Source of the DNA: Solobacterium sp.
GTDB taxonomy: Bacteria > Bacillota_I > Bacilli_A > Erysipelotrichales > Erysipelotrichaceae
Length of the DNA: 64,000 nt
NCBI GenBank assembly: GCA_017404505.1
Contig: JAFRCE010000013.1
Location: forward strand, 62,001-126,000
Direction of reading: 5' to 3'
Position 1 is the stretch's first letter, and each line of letters opens with the position of its first letter. The translations under genes and the position numbers were made by a program. The notes below the pieces were generated by a model. The model made no database searches. It worked only from the letters and a program-made list of their open reading frames with translations, and was not told where the DNA came from. Shown piece after piece: positions 49,234 to 57,645 of this stretch.

Positions 49234-49878
49234 TTACTTAAAGAAGGATATACCGTGCGTGTTGACGATGGCGTCCACCTTCTTGCCTTTCTTGCAGAGC
49301 GGGCATTCCAGTGAAGTCTTGCTCATATAGTCATCGAGAATTCCTTCCGGAGTGAATACGGAATATACCGGATAGCCGAAGCATTCTTTGACCTTCGAGA
49401 AGATCGCGCATACACCGGCAACCGAACCGCCGTAATACTGGATCGCTTCAATGCCGCCGGCCACAGTGTAACCGGTCGTTACCGATGCGGCCAGGATCAG
49501 TATGTGCTTATCCCGGATCATCGGCTGGATATTGTCGCGGAACAGCAGCTGACTTCCGGTCGTGTGTTCGGGAGTCACGACATAGATCGTTTTGTGATCA
49601 TTCACACTGGAGAAACCATGCCTGGTCAGTTCACTTGCCATGCATGCACCTACCACCTCGGTGCCGTCCAGACACAGGATCGTGTCAATGATCGTCGTAT
49701 TGCTGAGATTTTCAGCCAGAATTCTGGCGGCTTCCTTCGCTTCGGAAAGACGATGCTTCGTATAAGTCAGGTCAACATAATAATTGACATGGCTGTGGCT
49801 TGTCGCGAAATGGCCTTTCACGACCCGCAGCTTCAGTGATCCTTTCGGATTTGGATATTCCATCATTTTCAATGCCAT
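49234..49878 (-). CDS. orotate-phosphoribosyltransferase-like protein with altered PRPP loop
   Basis: A 214-residue protein of the PRTase fold, closest by pattern to OPRTase-like regulators. The hood and core are seen in FATSHSHVNYYVDLTYTK near 25 and TILCLDGTEVVGACMASEL near 67. The PRPP-binding loop reads HILILAASVTTGYTVAGG near 130-147: the two acidic residues of the usual (V/I)DDVxTTGGT are both Ala, while the TTG turn is kept. This makes a normal transferase reaction doubtful. A C-terminal Cys pair (ECPLCKKGKK near 192-201) may bind a metal. ATG 49878 has GGAGGG five bases upstream. The gene is alone. It may sense PRPP or a nucleotide, as PurR-type proteins do (inference). Confidence 0.75.
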   Translation of the reverse strand: MALKMMEYPNPKGSLKLRVVKGHFATSHSHVNYYVDLTYTKHRLSEAKEAARILAENLSNTTIIDTILCLDGTEVVGACMASELTRHGFSSVNDHKTIYVVTPEHTTGSQLLFRDNIQPMIRDKHILILAASVTTGYTVAGGIEAIQYYGGSVAGVCAIFSKVKECFGYPVYSVFTPEGILDDYMSKTSLECPLCKKGKKVDAIVNTHGISFFK

Positions 49879-49951
49879 AGAACCCTCCATATGAATTAAT
49901 GTCTGTCAATATTGTAACAGAATCAGTCAAGTTGGCTACAGGCCTGCGGAA

Positions 49952-49982
49952 GAAAAAAACAGAGTCCGCTGAAGAACTCTGT
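49952..49982 (-). terminator. intrinsic terminator of the PHP gene
   Basis: ACAGAGT (49959-49965) pairs with ACTCTGT (49976-49982) around ten bases; seven T follow on the minus strand. Confidence 0.75.
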
Positions 49983-50836
49983 CAGGATTCCTCATAGTCC
50001 GCGCATGCCCGCATGCTTTCGTAGAATTCATATGGAACGAACAGACTGCCGCGGCCGGTGCCCAGTTCAATGTCCGGTTTGGTCTTGCCGTGATAGTCCG
50101 AACCGCCGCTCTGCTTCAGGCCGTATTTTTCCGCCAGCCGGACAGCGGTATTTGTCATTTCCTCATCAAATTCGGTGTATCTCGTTTCAATCGCGTCCAG
50201 ACCCGCTTTCTTGGCTTCCGGCAGAAATTCCTCCATTTCCTCCGGTGTCAGATTCAGCAGCGGATGCGCAATGATGGCGGTTGCCTTATAAGTCTTGATA
50301 AAGCGGATAGCCGCGAAGGAAGTGATCCGCCTGGCCGGGACATAAAAGCCGTGCTCGGGCTTCAGCAGAGTATCAAATGCTTCGGCAACGCTTTTCACGT
50401 ACCCTTTTTTCATCAGGATACGGGCAATATGGGCACGGTTGATATCACCGTCGGTCAGTGCCGCGCATTCGTCATACGTGATATCGTAGCCGGCTTTATT
50501 CAGGTTTTTGATCAGAATGTTGTTACTGTTGATCTTGGCGATATGTGTCAGTTCAAGAAAGTCTTCGATTTCCTGCCAGTACTCCCGGCGGAAGAAAAGA
50601 CCGACAATATGTATTTCTTTTTCATGCCACTCCGTCGTGAATTCACAGCCCGGTATCGTAATGACCTCACTGTTTTTTCCCGCTTCCATGAAATCCTTCA
50701 GGCCCTGCGATGTGTTGTGATCGGTCAGTGCCAACGCCGAAAGTCCCTGCTTTTCAGCAAGGCGGACAAGTTCTTCCGGTGTCGCGGTTCCGTCCGAAAA
50801 CAGCGAATGACTGTGCAGATCACATCTTTTTTCCAT
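49982..50836 (-). CDS. PHP domain phosphoesterase (RNase AM/3',5'-bisphosphate nucleosidase type)
   Basis: A 284-residue PHP-fold metal phosphoesterase. Metal ligands are seen in CDLHSHSLFSDGT near 5-17 (His-x-His), ALTDHNTSQG near 41 (Asp, His), the Glu of GCEFTTEWHEKEIHIVGL near 64-80, and SGGSDYHGKTKP near 252-263 (Asp, His). This matches the trimetal PHP proteins such as RNase AM/nucleoside bisphosphate phosphatases. The substrate may be a 3'-phosphonucleotide. The chosen ATG 50836 begins at the conserved core; a frame open 39 bases further upstream has no ribosome site. It is divergent from the LamG-like gene at 51023. Confidence 0.85.
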   Translation of the reverse strand: MEKRCDLHSHSLFSDGTATPEELVRLAEKQGLSALALTDHNTSQGLKDFMEAGKNSEVITIPGCEFTTEWHEKEIHIVGLFFRREYWQEIEDFLELTHIAKINSNNILIKNLNKAGYDITYDECAALTDGDINRAHIARILMKKGYVKSVAEAFDTLLKPEHGFYVPARRITSFAAIRFIKTYKATAIIAHPLLNLTPEEMEEFLPEAKKAGLDAIETRYTEFDEEMTNTAVRLAEKYGLKQSGGSDYHGKTKPDIELGTGRGSLFVPYEFYESMRACADYEES

Positions 50837-50967
50837 ATATAACACTTTATCACAATTGCCGGAAAAGAGCGCCATGTACCATCAGTTCAATATTCCGCAC
50901 AGCAAACCCATAGCCGTTCTCACGGTTTCAGCAGGTTTGCATATGCGGTATGCCGGCATAATAGTAA

Positions 50968-50985
50968 TTTCGCCTGACGGCGAAA
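50968..50985. other. small hairpin in the intergenic region before the SirTM operon
   Basis: TTTCGCC (50968-50974) and GGCGAAA (50979-50985) pair perfectly around TGAC, just upstream of a TAAAAT box at 50992-50997. It could be a regulatory hairpin or operator; no other feature is seen in this 186-base gap. Confidence 0.3.
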
Positions 50986-51022
50986 AAGCATGTAAAATAA
51001 TGGCAGAAAATGGAGAATGACA

Positions 51023-51640
51023 ATGAAAAGAATACCGACTTACACAGAGTTTTTTACCAGCACCCACACGGAAATGCAGGATGTGATGATGGACGGAGAG
51101 CCGGCGATCCGTGTCACCAAAAAAGACAAGCTGATGCAGTTTGACGAAAACACGATCGTTACTGTCAAAGATCTGGATTTTCACAACGGAACGATCAGCG
51201 TGAAAATGCTCAGCCGGCTTCTGCCGGACGCGCCTGACTTTGCCAGAGGCTTTATCGGCATTGTCTTCCGGGTCAGTCCGGACACCAGTGAATTTGAATC
51301 ATTCTATATCCGGCCGACAAACGGCATGACAGACGACCCCATCCGCAAAGCGCACGGCTGCCAGTATTTTTCCTACCCGGGATATACATTCGCTTATTTC
51401 CGGGAATTCGGAATCACCGGATATGAAGCGCCGATGAATTACGGTCTTGATGAATGGGTAACTCTGAAAGCAGTCATTCAGGATGAAAAAGCATCATTCT
51501 ACCTGAATGACGAACCGGAGCCCGTTCTGACCGTCGACCCTATGAAACACGGCAAAGACGCGCACGGCGGTGTCGGCTTCTTCTCTGAGATCGGCACCGA
51601 GGCATTCTTCAAAGACCTGAAGATCGAAATTCAGGATTAA
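51023..51640 (+). CDS. LamG/concanavalin-A-like (DUF1080-like) cytosolic protein
   Basis: A 205-residue beta-rich protein without signal peptide. Segments such as TVKDLDFHNGTISVKMLSRL, ARGFIGIVFRVSPD, ESFYIRPTNG, WVTLKAVIQDEKASFYLND and GGVGFFSEIGTEAFFKDLKI have the strand order of LamG/3-keto-disaccharide-hydrolase-like jelly rolls, but without obvious catalytic residues. It may bind a carbohydrate or ADP-ribose-like ligand. ATG 51023 has GGAG seven bases upstream; ATG 51017 is an alternative. Its stop overlaps the start of the macrodomain gene (TAATG), so it is translated together with the macrodomain and SirTM genes; this partner is not part of the described SirTM operons I know. Confidence 0.7.
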   Translation: MKRIPTYTEFFTSTHTEMQDVMMDGEPAIRVTKKDKLMQFDENTIVTVKDLDFHNGTISVKMLSRLLPDAPDFARGFIGIVFRVSPDTSEFESFYIRPTNGMTDDPIRKAHGCQYFSYPGYTFAYFREFGITGYEAPMNYGLDEWVTLKAVIQDEKASFYLNDEPEPVLTVDPMKHGKDAHGGVGFFSEIGTEAFFKDLKIEIQD

Positions 51641-52443
51641 TGCCGCAAAGGTCTGACAAAATGGAACAGAACGAAAGAAGACAGTATCTGATCCGTTATC
51701 TTCTGAACGAACAGGAAAGTTATCGGGATATACAGATTCCTGCGGAAGCAGTTGAGCAGAAACAGCTTTTGAGAGCTTTGATGAATGTCCGCCCACCGCG
51801 CGACATCAGCGAAGAATTTCTGGCCGTGCAGAACGATTATCTTACGGAAGCCACCCGGCAGAAAGGCATCATTGATTATCAAAGCCTCTCCCCTGTCAAA
51901 GACGGTATCTATCTCTGGCAGGGAGACATAACGACCCTGAAATGCGATGCCATCGTCAATGCGGCAAACAGCGGCATGACCGGCTGTTATGTGCCGTGCC
52001 ACAACTGTATCGACAACTGCATCCATACCTATGCGGGAATCCAGCTGCGCAGCAGATGCGCGGAAATCATGAACGTCCAGGGTCATGCGGAGGAAACCGG
52101 CAAGGCGAAAATCACCCCGGCTTACAACCTTCCCTGCTCTTACGTCATTCATACTGTCGGTCCGATCATCTATGACACAGTCAGAGCGGCAGACGAAATA
52201 ATGCTTTCCTCCTGTTACCGTTCGTGTCTTGAAACAGCTTCGCAGAACGGCCTCCGCAGCATTGCCTTCTGCTGCATTTCGACCGGAGAATTCCGTTTTC
52301 CGAACCGGCGGGCCGCTGAAATCGCCATCCAGACTGTTGATCAGTACCGGAAAGAAACAGATTCAGAAATCGAGGTGATCTTCAATGTTTTCAAGGATAA
52401 AGACTATGACATCTACACAGAATTACTCTGCCGGCATTCATAA
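51640..52443 (+). CDS. zinc-binding macrodomain protein (ADP-ribosyl hydrolase, SirTM-linked type)
   Basis: A 267-residue protein. The first ~80 residues are a helical extension (YLIRYLLNEQESYRDI...), followed by a macrodomain with GDITTLKCDAIVNAANS near 92-108, the Zn-type insertion TGCYVPCHNCIDNCIH near 111-126, and SYVIHTVGPI near 168-177, then FCCISTGEFRFPN near 206-218. The Zn-type macrodomains of SirTM operons remove mono-ADP-ribose from the modified carrier protein. The gene starts in the stop of the LamG-like gene and overlaps the sirtuin gene by up to 59 bases. ATG 51661 is the alternative start. Confidence 0.88.
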   Translation: MPQRSDKMEQNERRQYLIRYLLNEQESYRDIQIPAEAVEQKQLLRALMNVRPPRDISEEFLAVQNDYLTEATRQKGIIDYQSLSPVKDGIYLWQGDITTLKCDAIVNAANSGMTGCYVPCHNCIDNCIHTYAGIQLRSRCAEIMNVQGHAEETGKAKITPAYNLPCSYVIHTVGPIIYDTVRAADEIMLSSCYRSCLETASQNGLRSIAFCCISTGEFRFPNRRAAEIAIQTVDQYRKETDSEIEVIFNVFKDKDYDIYTELLCRHS

Positions 52444-53338
52444 GCTCGCTTCCGCTCTGCAGAACTGTGATTCAGTTGTCATCGGAGCCGGCGCCGGTCT
52501 TTCGACAGCAGCCGGTTTCATCTATACCGGCGAACGCTTTACAAAGTATTTCCCGGATTTTATTGCGAAATACCATTTCACGGATATGTACTCCGGCGGT
52601 TTCTACCCTTTTCCTTCGCAGAATGAATTCTGGGCTTACTGGTCCAGATACATTTACGTCAACCGTTATATGGACGCTCCCCTGCCGGTTTATGAAGAAC
52701 TGCTGAAACTGGTCAGGGATAAAGACTGTTTTGTCATTACGACAAATGTCGACCACTGTTTTCAGAAAGCCGGTTTTGACAAGAAAAGACTGTTCTATAC
52801 CCAGGGTGACTACGGCCTCTTCCAGTGCAGTGAGCCATGCCATAAAGAAACGTATGACAATCGGGAAATGATCGTCCGGATGGTCCTGGCCCAGGGTTTT
52901 GCAATCGATGAAGAAGGCAATCTGATCATCCCGGCCGGAAAACAGGTGACAATGGAAGTGCCGGATGATCTGTTTCCGGTATGTCCCGTCTGCGGCAGGC
53001 CGCTGACGATGAACCTGCGGTCTGATGACCGCTTTGTCGAAGACGAAGGCTGGCACGCAGCCGCGGAAAGATACCAGAATTTCCTGCGCACCCGGATCAC
53101 GGGAAAGATCCTGTTTCTGGAAATCGGTGTCGGCTATAATACACCCGTCATCATCAAATATCCTTTCTGGCAGATGACTGCCGGCCATCCGCAAGCCGTT
53201 TATGCCTGTCTGAGTTATGACAACGCCGCCTGCCCGAAAGAAATTGAAAAACAGTCCGTCTGCATCGAAGGCGATGCCGCGAAAACGCTGAAGGATCTCA
53301 CGGAAGCCATCGGGCAGATGAGGGGTGCAGGTTTATAA
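52385..53338 (+). CDS. SirTM-class protein ADP-ribosyltransferase sirtuin
   Basis: A 317-residue class M sirtuin. The NAD loop is VIGAGAGLSTAAGFIYTGERF-like (GAGAGLSTAAGF near 34-45), the catalytic TTNVDHCFQKAGF near 118-130 keeps Asn, Asp and His of the sirtuin core, with Cys after the His. Zinc cysteines are CSEPC near 148 and CPVCG near 200. SirTM proteins use NAD+ to ADP-ribosylate a lipoylated GcvH-like protein in oxidative-stress defence. Here no GcvH-like or lipoate ligase gene is in the same operon. Two possible starts, 52385 (GAGGT upstream) and 52406 (AAGGA upstream), both overlap the macrodomain gene. Confidence 0.88.
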   Translation: MFSRIKTMTSTQNYSAGIHKLASALQNCDSVVIGAGAGLSTAAGFIYTGERFTKYFPDFIAKYHFTDMYSGGFYPFPSQNEFWAYWSRYIYVNRYMDAPLPVYEELLKLVRDKDCFVITTNVDHCFQKAGFDKKRLFYTQGDYGLFQCSEPCHKETYDNREMIVRMVLAQGFAIDEEGNLIIPAGKQVTMEVPDDLFPVCPVCGRPLTMNLRSDDRFVEDEGWHAAAERYQNFLRTRITGKILFLEIGVGYNTPVIIKYPFWQMTAGHPQAVYACLSYDNAACPKEIEKQSVCIEGDAAKTLKDLTEAIGQMRGAGL

Positions 53339-53384
53339 TTCGATCCGGTCCTGTTAGAATGGCTGCAGAAAGGCTGAAACATCT

Positions 53385-54152
53385 ATGATCGTCAATTATC
53401 ACACCCATACCGCCCGCTGCGGACACGCCGACGGGGCTGACCGGGAATATGTGGAGACTGCCATCGGCCGGGGACTGAAAACGCTGGGCTTCTCCGACCA
53501 TGTGCCGATGCCCTTTCCGGACGGACACGAATCCGGCTTCCGCATTCCCATCCGAAAACTGGAAGATTATGTGCAGAGTGTCCTTTCTCTGCGGGAAGAA
53601 TTTCAAAATGACATCGAAATCCTGCTTGGCTTTGAGGCAGAATACTATCCCGATCTCTTTGCGGACCTGCAGGATCTTCTCTCACCTTATCCGGTGGATT
53701 ATCTGCTGCTTGGCCAGCACTTCAACGACAGCCGGGAAGCCATCTACAACAGCCGGCCGCAGTCAGATGCCAATGCTCTTACAGCCTACGTGGACCAGGT
53801 GATTGCCGGCATGGAAACCGGCTGTTTCACCTATGTCGCGCATCCGGACCTGTTCCGCTTCAAGGGACCTGACGCAATCTATGAGCAGGAAATGCGGCGC
53901 GTCTGCCGCAGCGCATACTCTATGAATATCCCGCTGGAGATCAATATCCTCGGTCTGCGGCAAGGCCGTAACTATCCGGACGACCGTTTCTGGACCATCG
54001 CCGCCCAGGAAAAATGCAAAGTCATTCTGGGCTGTGATGCTCATACACCGGAAGACGTCGCCCATCCGGATCAGCTGAGAAATGCCATGAATTACGCCGC
54101 CCGCTTCGGCCTGGTTCCCGAAACGGAAACGCGGCTCAGAAAGCCGTTCTGA
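53385..54152 (+). CDS. hisK: PHP-type histidinol-phosphatase
   Basis: A 255-residue PHP phosphoesterase of the HisK/HisJ type. It opens NYHTHTARCGHADG with the metal His pair; further ligands are SDHVPMPFPDGHESG near 37-51 (including the Asp/His), the Glu in LGFEAEYYPD near 84, YVAHPDLFR near 147 and GCDAHTPEDV near 220. It dephosphorylates L-histidinol phosphate in histidine synthesis. No other his gene is in the window, so another small phosphate could be the substrate. It lies 46 bases after the SirTM gene and may be part of the same operon. AAAGG precedes the ATG. Strong terminator after. Confidence 0.8.
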   Translation: MIVNYHTHTARCGHADGADREYVETAIGRGLKTLGFSDHVPMPFPDGHESGFRIPIRKLEDYVQSVLSLREEFQNDIEILLGFEAEYYPDLFADLQDLLSPYPVDYLLLGQHFNDSREAIYNSRPQSDANALTAYVDQVIAGMETGCFTYVAHPDLFRFKGPDAIYEQEMRRVCRSAYSMNIPLEINILGLRQGRNYPDDRFWTIAAQEKCKVILGCDAHTPEDVAHPDQLRNAMNYAARFGLVPETETRLRKPF

Positions 54153-54162
54153 AGCTCAGAAA

Positions 54163-54198
54163 AAAAGACCTCGTATCCCGGCGGATATGAGGTCTTTT
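54163..54198. terminator. bidirectional intrinsic terminator
   Basis: A 16-base-pair stem (54163-54178 with 54183-54198, one mismatch) around CGGC; four T in the stem on either side. It serves the histidinol-phosphatase gene and the convergent MFS gene. Confidence 0.85.
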
Positions 54199-54214
54199 CC
54201 GTCCATAACAGAGC

Positions 54215-55519
54215 TTATTCCGAATCCTTCCGGACAAACCAGACCGGGATGATGGCCGGTAATGCCGCAATAGCCGCCGCCAGGAACAAGGTATATGGCG
54301 GCACAAAATCCGCGCCGTTCATGCCCATGGCATCCAGACCGATCAAAAGAGAAATGACTGGTCCGACGATCATCGGAATCAGAACCATGAAACACATGCG
54401 CACACCCTGGAAACGTCCTTCCGTTCCCTCCGGAAGATAATCCTGGAAAGAGGACGTAAACGCGCCGGTCAGCGACAGAATACCGCCCATCATCAGCACA
54501 CCTCCGGCATACAGGATCACCGTCTTCAATACACCATCGGTAAACTGGATCGCCCAGAAAGAGAGAATGCCGAGTATCATGATGGCCAGCAGCGGATAGT
54601 AGAAATGTTTTCTGCCTTTTTTATCAAACAGAACACCCATCACAGCCGTAAACACAGCAGCCCCGACAATGATCACCGCCATGGGAATCACGAAGCTGTC
54701 TCCCAGTCCCAGCGTGACGATCAGGAAATTGATGAGATAGGAGAAGAATGTCTGCTGGGCAATGCCGACAATACAGGCAGCCGCCAGGCAGATATAAATC
54801 ATTTTATTATTTCTGATAACATCCCGGCGGAAGCCGTAGAATGTATCACTGAGATAATCCTTCCCTTCTGCTTTTTTCAGATCCGGTGCGTCCTCCAGAA
54901 TAAACAGTGCCAGAAGGCCGGCGATGATCGGTATGATGCCCAGGACGATGAAGAAGCGTGCGTTGCTTGGGTTGGCGGAATTGTACAGACTTCCCAGACC
55001 GACAAATACGATGACGACCGCGATGACCGGCAGGATGGCAAGAATGGCATTCAGTTTGCCACGGTTGGTTTTATCCGTCACGTCCGCCACCCAGGCATTG
55101 AATGCCGCGTCGTTGGATGTCGATCCGGCAAAGGTCATCAGACAGTCAAAAATGATCAGAAGCGCGGCGATCAGGCCGATTCCGGAGGCTTCCGCCTTCA
55201 TCGGCAGCAAGGCAAACAGCATGATTGTCAGTCCCCAGAAAATGTAGCCGAAGGCAATGAACGGCTTCCGTTTGCCGGCTCTGTCACTCAGACTGCCGGC
55301 GAAGATCGTCGTCGCCGTGGCGGCGATGGCAGAGAGAATCACCATCAGTGTCGTGACACCGTAGGACATGTCCGGCCGTCCGGAATTGGCGAAAATATCC
55401 TGGGCAAACGTTGCGAAATACATATTCTCGACGATCCACGCGATCTGGCCGACCAGGCCGAAAAAGACTGCGGAAAACCAGATCTTCGTGCCCAGCGGCG
55501 TTGATTTTTTCTCTTCCAT
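54215..55519 (-). CDS. MFS transporter (SLC45/GPH-like sugar permease type)
   Basis: A 434-residue membrane protein with 12 predicted transmembrane helices. Typical motif-A-like loops are SLSDRAGKRKPFIAFGY near 78-94 and DKKGRKHFYYP near 299-309; NDAAFNAWVADVTDKTNRGK near 137-156 resembles sugar/H+ symporters of the SLC45/GPH-like type. Substrate unknown, perhaps an oligosaccharide or glycoside. ATG 55519 is chosen for the AAGGGG seven bases upstream; ATG 55525 would be too close. It is a single gene with shared terminator. Confidence 0.8.
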   Translation of the reverse strand: MEEKKSTPLGTKIWFSAVFFGLVGQIAWIVENMYFATFAQDIFANSGRPDMSYGVTTLMVILSAIAATATTIFAGSLSDRAGKRKPFIAFGYIFWGLTIMLFALLPMKAEASGIGLIAALLIIFDCLMTFAGSTSNDAAFNAWVADVTDKTNRGKLNAILAILPVIAVVIVFVGLGSLYNSANPSNARFFIVLGIIPIIAGLLALFILEDAPDLKKAEGKDYLSDTFYGFRRDVIRNNKMIYICLAAACIVGIAQQTFFSYLINFLIVTLGLGDSFVIPMAVIIVGAAVFTAVMGVLFDKKGRKHFYYPLLAIMILGILSFWAIQFTDGVLKTVILYAGGVLMMGGILSLTGAFTSSFQDYLPEGTEGRFQGVRMCFMVLIPMIVGPVISLLIGLDAMGMNGADFVPPYTLFLAAAIAALPAIIPVWFVRKDSE

Positions 55520-55778
55520 GATCATTCCCCTTCTCAGTTTTTATTGAATACGAACAGGTATTTTTCTGTTTCTTCACATACTATTGTATGCCCGCCGTCG
55601 CTGAAAGCACAGATAATCAGAAACAGTTTTCACTCATTCTTTATGCAGAAAAAAACAGACGTGCTTCCAGACGTCTGCTGTTTCACCGGTGATTATCACG
55701 ATCTCCGCTCACAGAAGCCGCGTGATCTATGCCTGAAAAAAGTCGATCCGCTGTCCGACGGGTCCAACAGGCGATACG
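55520..55778. other. intergenic region between the MFS and small membrane protein genes
   Basis: No supported gene. It contains the terminator at 55649-55677 and AT-rich sequence upstream of the MFS gene. Plus-strand frames here have no ribosome site or family match. Confidence 0.4.
55649..55677 (-). terminator. intrinsic terminator downstream of the small membrane protein gene
   Basis: CAGACGT (55656-55662) pairs with ACGTCTG (55671-55677); seven T follow on the minus strand. It lies about 100 bases after the stop codon at 55779. Confidence 0.7.
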
Positions 55779-56168
55779 TCAGCCTGGCAGTCCCAGGTAT
55801 GTAATGATGCAGGCAATGACGCTGACAGCCACCGCCGCACCCGGCATCCATAGAATATCCGTTCTTTTATTTGCTAATACGGATATTCCGCCGATGATGC
55901 CAAATACAAATCCAATCAGAGAAAATGTAAAACCGAACAGCGACAGGACAACGAAGCCGCCGATTTCCAGCACAGCCTGACCAGTCAGATGTATCGAGCC
56001 GGCCGGATTGGCGATCATCAGCGGGCTCAGGATGCCGCAGACAAGCGCGAGAACGGCAAATATCAGGGCAATCGTCGACAGCACCTTTGACGTCCTTTTT
56101 TTCTTCTCGGCCTGAACAGGATCGTTTCCAATTTCTTTACGTTTCTGATTTGCGAAATGTTGTGTCAT
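55779..56168 (-). CDS. small membrane protein (DUF4190-like)
   Basis: A 129-residue protein with a charged N-terminus (about 1-30, AEKKKRTSK) and three hydrophobic segments: STIALIFAVLALVCGILSP (31-49), VLEIGGFVVLSLFGFTFSLIG (66-86) and MPGAAVAVSVIACIITYL (107-124). The pattern fits the loosely defined DUF4190 group of Firmicutes membrane proteins. Role unknown. AAAGG sits nine bases before the ATG. It has a 220-base region on its right shared with the next, divergent gene. Cell membrane. Confidence 0.6.
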   Translation of the reverse strand: MTQHFANQKRKEIGNDPVQAEKKKRTSKVLSTIALIFAVLALVCGILSPLMIANPAGSIHLTGQAVLEIGGFVVLSLFGFTFSLIGFVFGIIGGISVLANKRTDILWMPGAAVAVSVIACIITYLGLPG

Positions 56169-56330
56169 ATATAAAACCTTTCTGTCAATCTCTATTCTGA
56201 TTCCCTGAATTATATCTCAATACCGGTAAAAAAATGAAATCGATTATCTGATTATTCAGATCCCTGTTCTTTCTGCTATCGGCTGAACCGACATACTGTC
56301 ATGGTCATAAGAAAGAGTTTCCGGAAGCGG

Positions 56331-56359
56331 TGGAAGAAGTGTCCGGGAAAGTCTATAAT
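56331..56359 (+). promoter_or_regulatory. candidate promoter of the aluminium-resistance/PLP gene
   Basis: Perfect -10 TATAAT at 56354-56359, with a weak -35 (TGGAAG, 56331-56336) 17 bases upstream; the leader is about 25 bases. Confidence 0.45.
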
Positions 56360-56388
56360 GACCCTGTGAAAAATTACAGGAGTGAATG

Positions 56389-57645
56389 ATGATTACAGAT
56401 CAGATCGATAAAGAACTGCTGACTCTTGCAAAGCAGTCAGACATAGAACTGGATCCGGTATACCACCGGATCGATGCCGTATGCATGGCCAATTCCGACC
56501 GGATCCTTTCCGCGTTTATTGAAAACAACGTGTCCTATACCGACTTTGCGGATATCAACGGCTACGGTAACTACGATGCCGGAAGAGACAAACTGGAACG
56601 TATTTTCGCAGACGTTCTCGGCAGTGAAGACGCCCTGGTGCGGCCGCAGATCATGAGCGGCACGAATGCTCTCTACATTGCCTTTACCGGCCTTCTGAAA
56701 CACGGTGACACGATGATTTCTCTGACCGGCACACCATACGATTCCCTGCAGGAAATGATCGGCATCAGCGGCAGTTCTTCCCAGTCTCTGAAGGCCTATG
56801 GCGTCCGCTATGAACAGATCGATCTCGTCAATGACGAATTCGACGAAACCACAATCGTTAACCGGCTTGCCCGGAACGATGTTCGTCTCGTGGAGATCCA
56901 GCGTTCCCGCGGTTATTCATCGCGGCGTTCCCTCACCGTGGATCAGATCGGTCATATCATCATAAAGATCCGCGAGGTCAACAAAGATGTCGTCATCATG
57001 GTCGACAACTGCTATGGCGAACTGGCGGAAGAAAAGGAGCCCGGCCATGTCGGTGCCGATATCACCGTCGGTTCCCTAATGAAAAACCTCGGCGGCGGCA
57101 TCGCGCCGACCGGCGGATATATCGCCGGCCGCAAAGATCTGATCGGTGAGATCGCCGAACGTTTCTCGGCCCCCGGCCTCGGCAAGGAACAGGGCGCCAA
57201 TTTCAATCTCAACAATGCCTTCTTCAAAGGTCTGTTTCTGGCACCGGGTGCGGTCCGCAGTGCGATGAAGACAGCCGTCTTCGCGGCATGGATGCTGGAA
57301 AAACTCGGCTATGCGGGTGTGTCGCCGCGTTATGACGAATACCGCACGGATATCATTCAGACCGTGGAACTCGGCACAAAAGAGAATCTTGTCCGCTTCA
57401 CGCAGGGATTGCAGGAAGCTTCGCCGATCGATTCCTTCGTCAAGGTGATGCCGGCACCCATGCCCGGCTACCCGTTTGACGAAGTCATGGCATGCGGTGC
57501 GTTCACCCAGGGCAGCACGATCGAACTGAGCGCCGACGCGCCGGTCATTCCTCCCTACACTCTCTACATGCAGGGCGGTATGACACCGGAATACGGAAAA
57601 CTCAGCGTTCTTCTTGCCCTTTCCAAAATAAAAGAGAGCTGCTAG
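56389..57645 (+). CDS. aluminium-resistance / methionine gamma-lyase-like PLP enzyme
   Basis: A 418-residue PLP-dependent protein of the COG4100 group, annotated elsewhere as aluminium resistance protein or cystathionine beta-/methionine gamma-lyase family. The PLP lysine is in TVGSLMKNLGGGIAPTGGYI near 224-243, and the phosphate-binding loop is SGTNALYIAF near 88-97, with Asp in MVDNCYGELAEE near 201 stacking on the ring. A related role is cleavage of a C-S bond of methionine or cystathionine. The gene overlaps by four bases the convergent SDR gene. ATG 56389 is chosen since AGGAG lies six bases upstream; 56386 is the alternative. Confidence 0.83.
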   Translation: MITDQIDKELLTLAKQSDIELDPVYHRIDAVCMANSDRILSAFIENNVSYTDFADINGYGNYDAGRDKLERIFADVLGSEDALVRPQIMSGTNALYIAFTGLLKHGDTMISLTGTPYDSLQEMIGISGSSSQSLKAYGVRYEQIDLVNDEFDETTIVNRLARNDVRLVEIQRSRGYSSRRSLTVDQIGHIIIKIREVNKDVVIMVDNCYGELAEEKEPGHVGADITVGSLMKNLGGGIAPTGGYIAGRKDLIGEIAERFSAPGLGKEQGANFNLNNAFFKGLFLAPGAVRSAMKTAVFAAWMLEKLGYAGVSPRYDEYRTDIIQTVELGTKENLVRFTQGLQEASPIDSFVKVMPAPMPGYPFDEVMACGAFTQGSTIELSADAPVIPPYTLYMQGGMTPEYGKLSVLLALSKIKESC

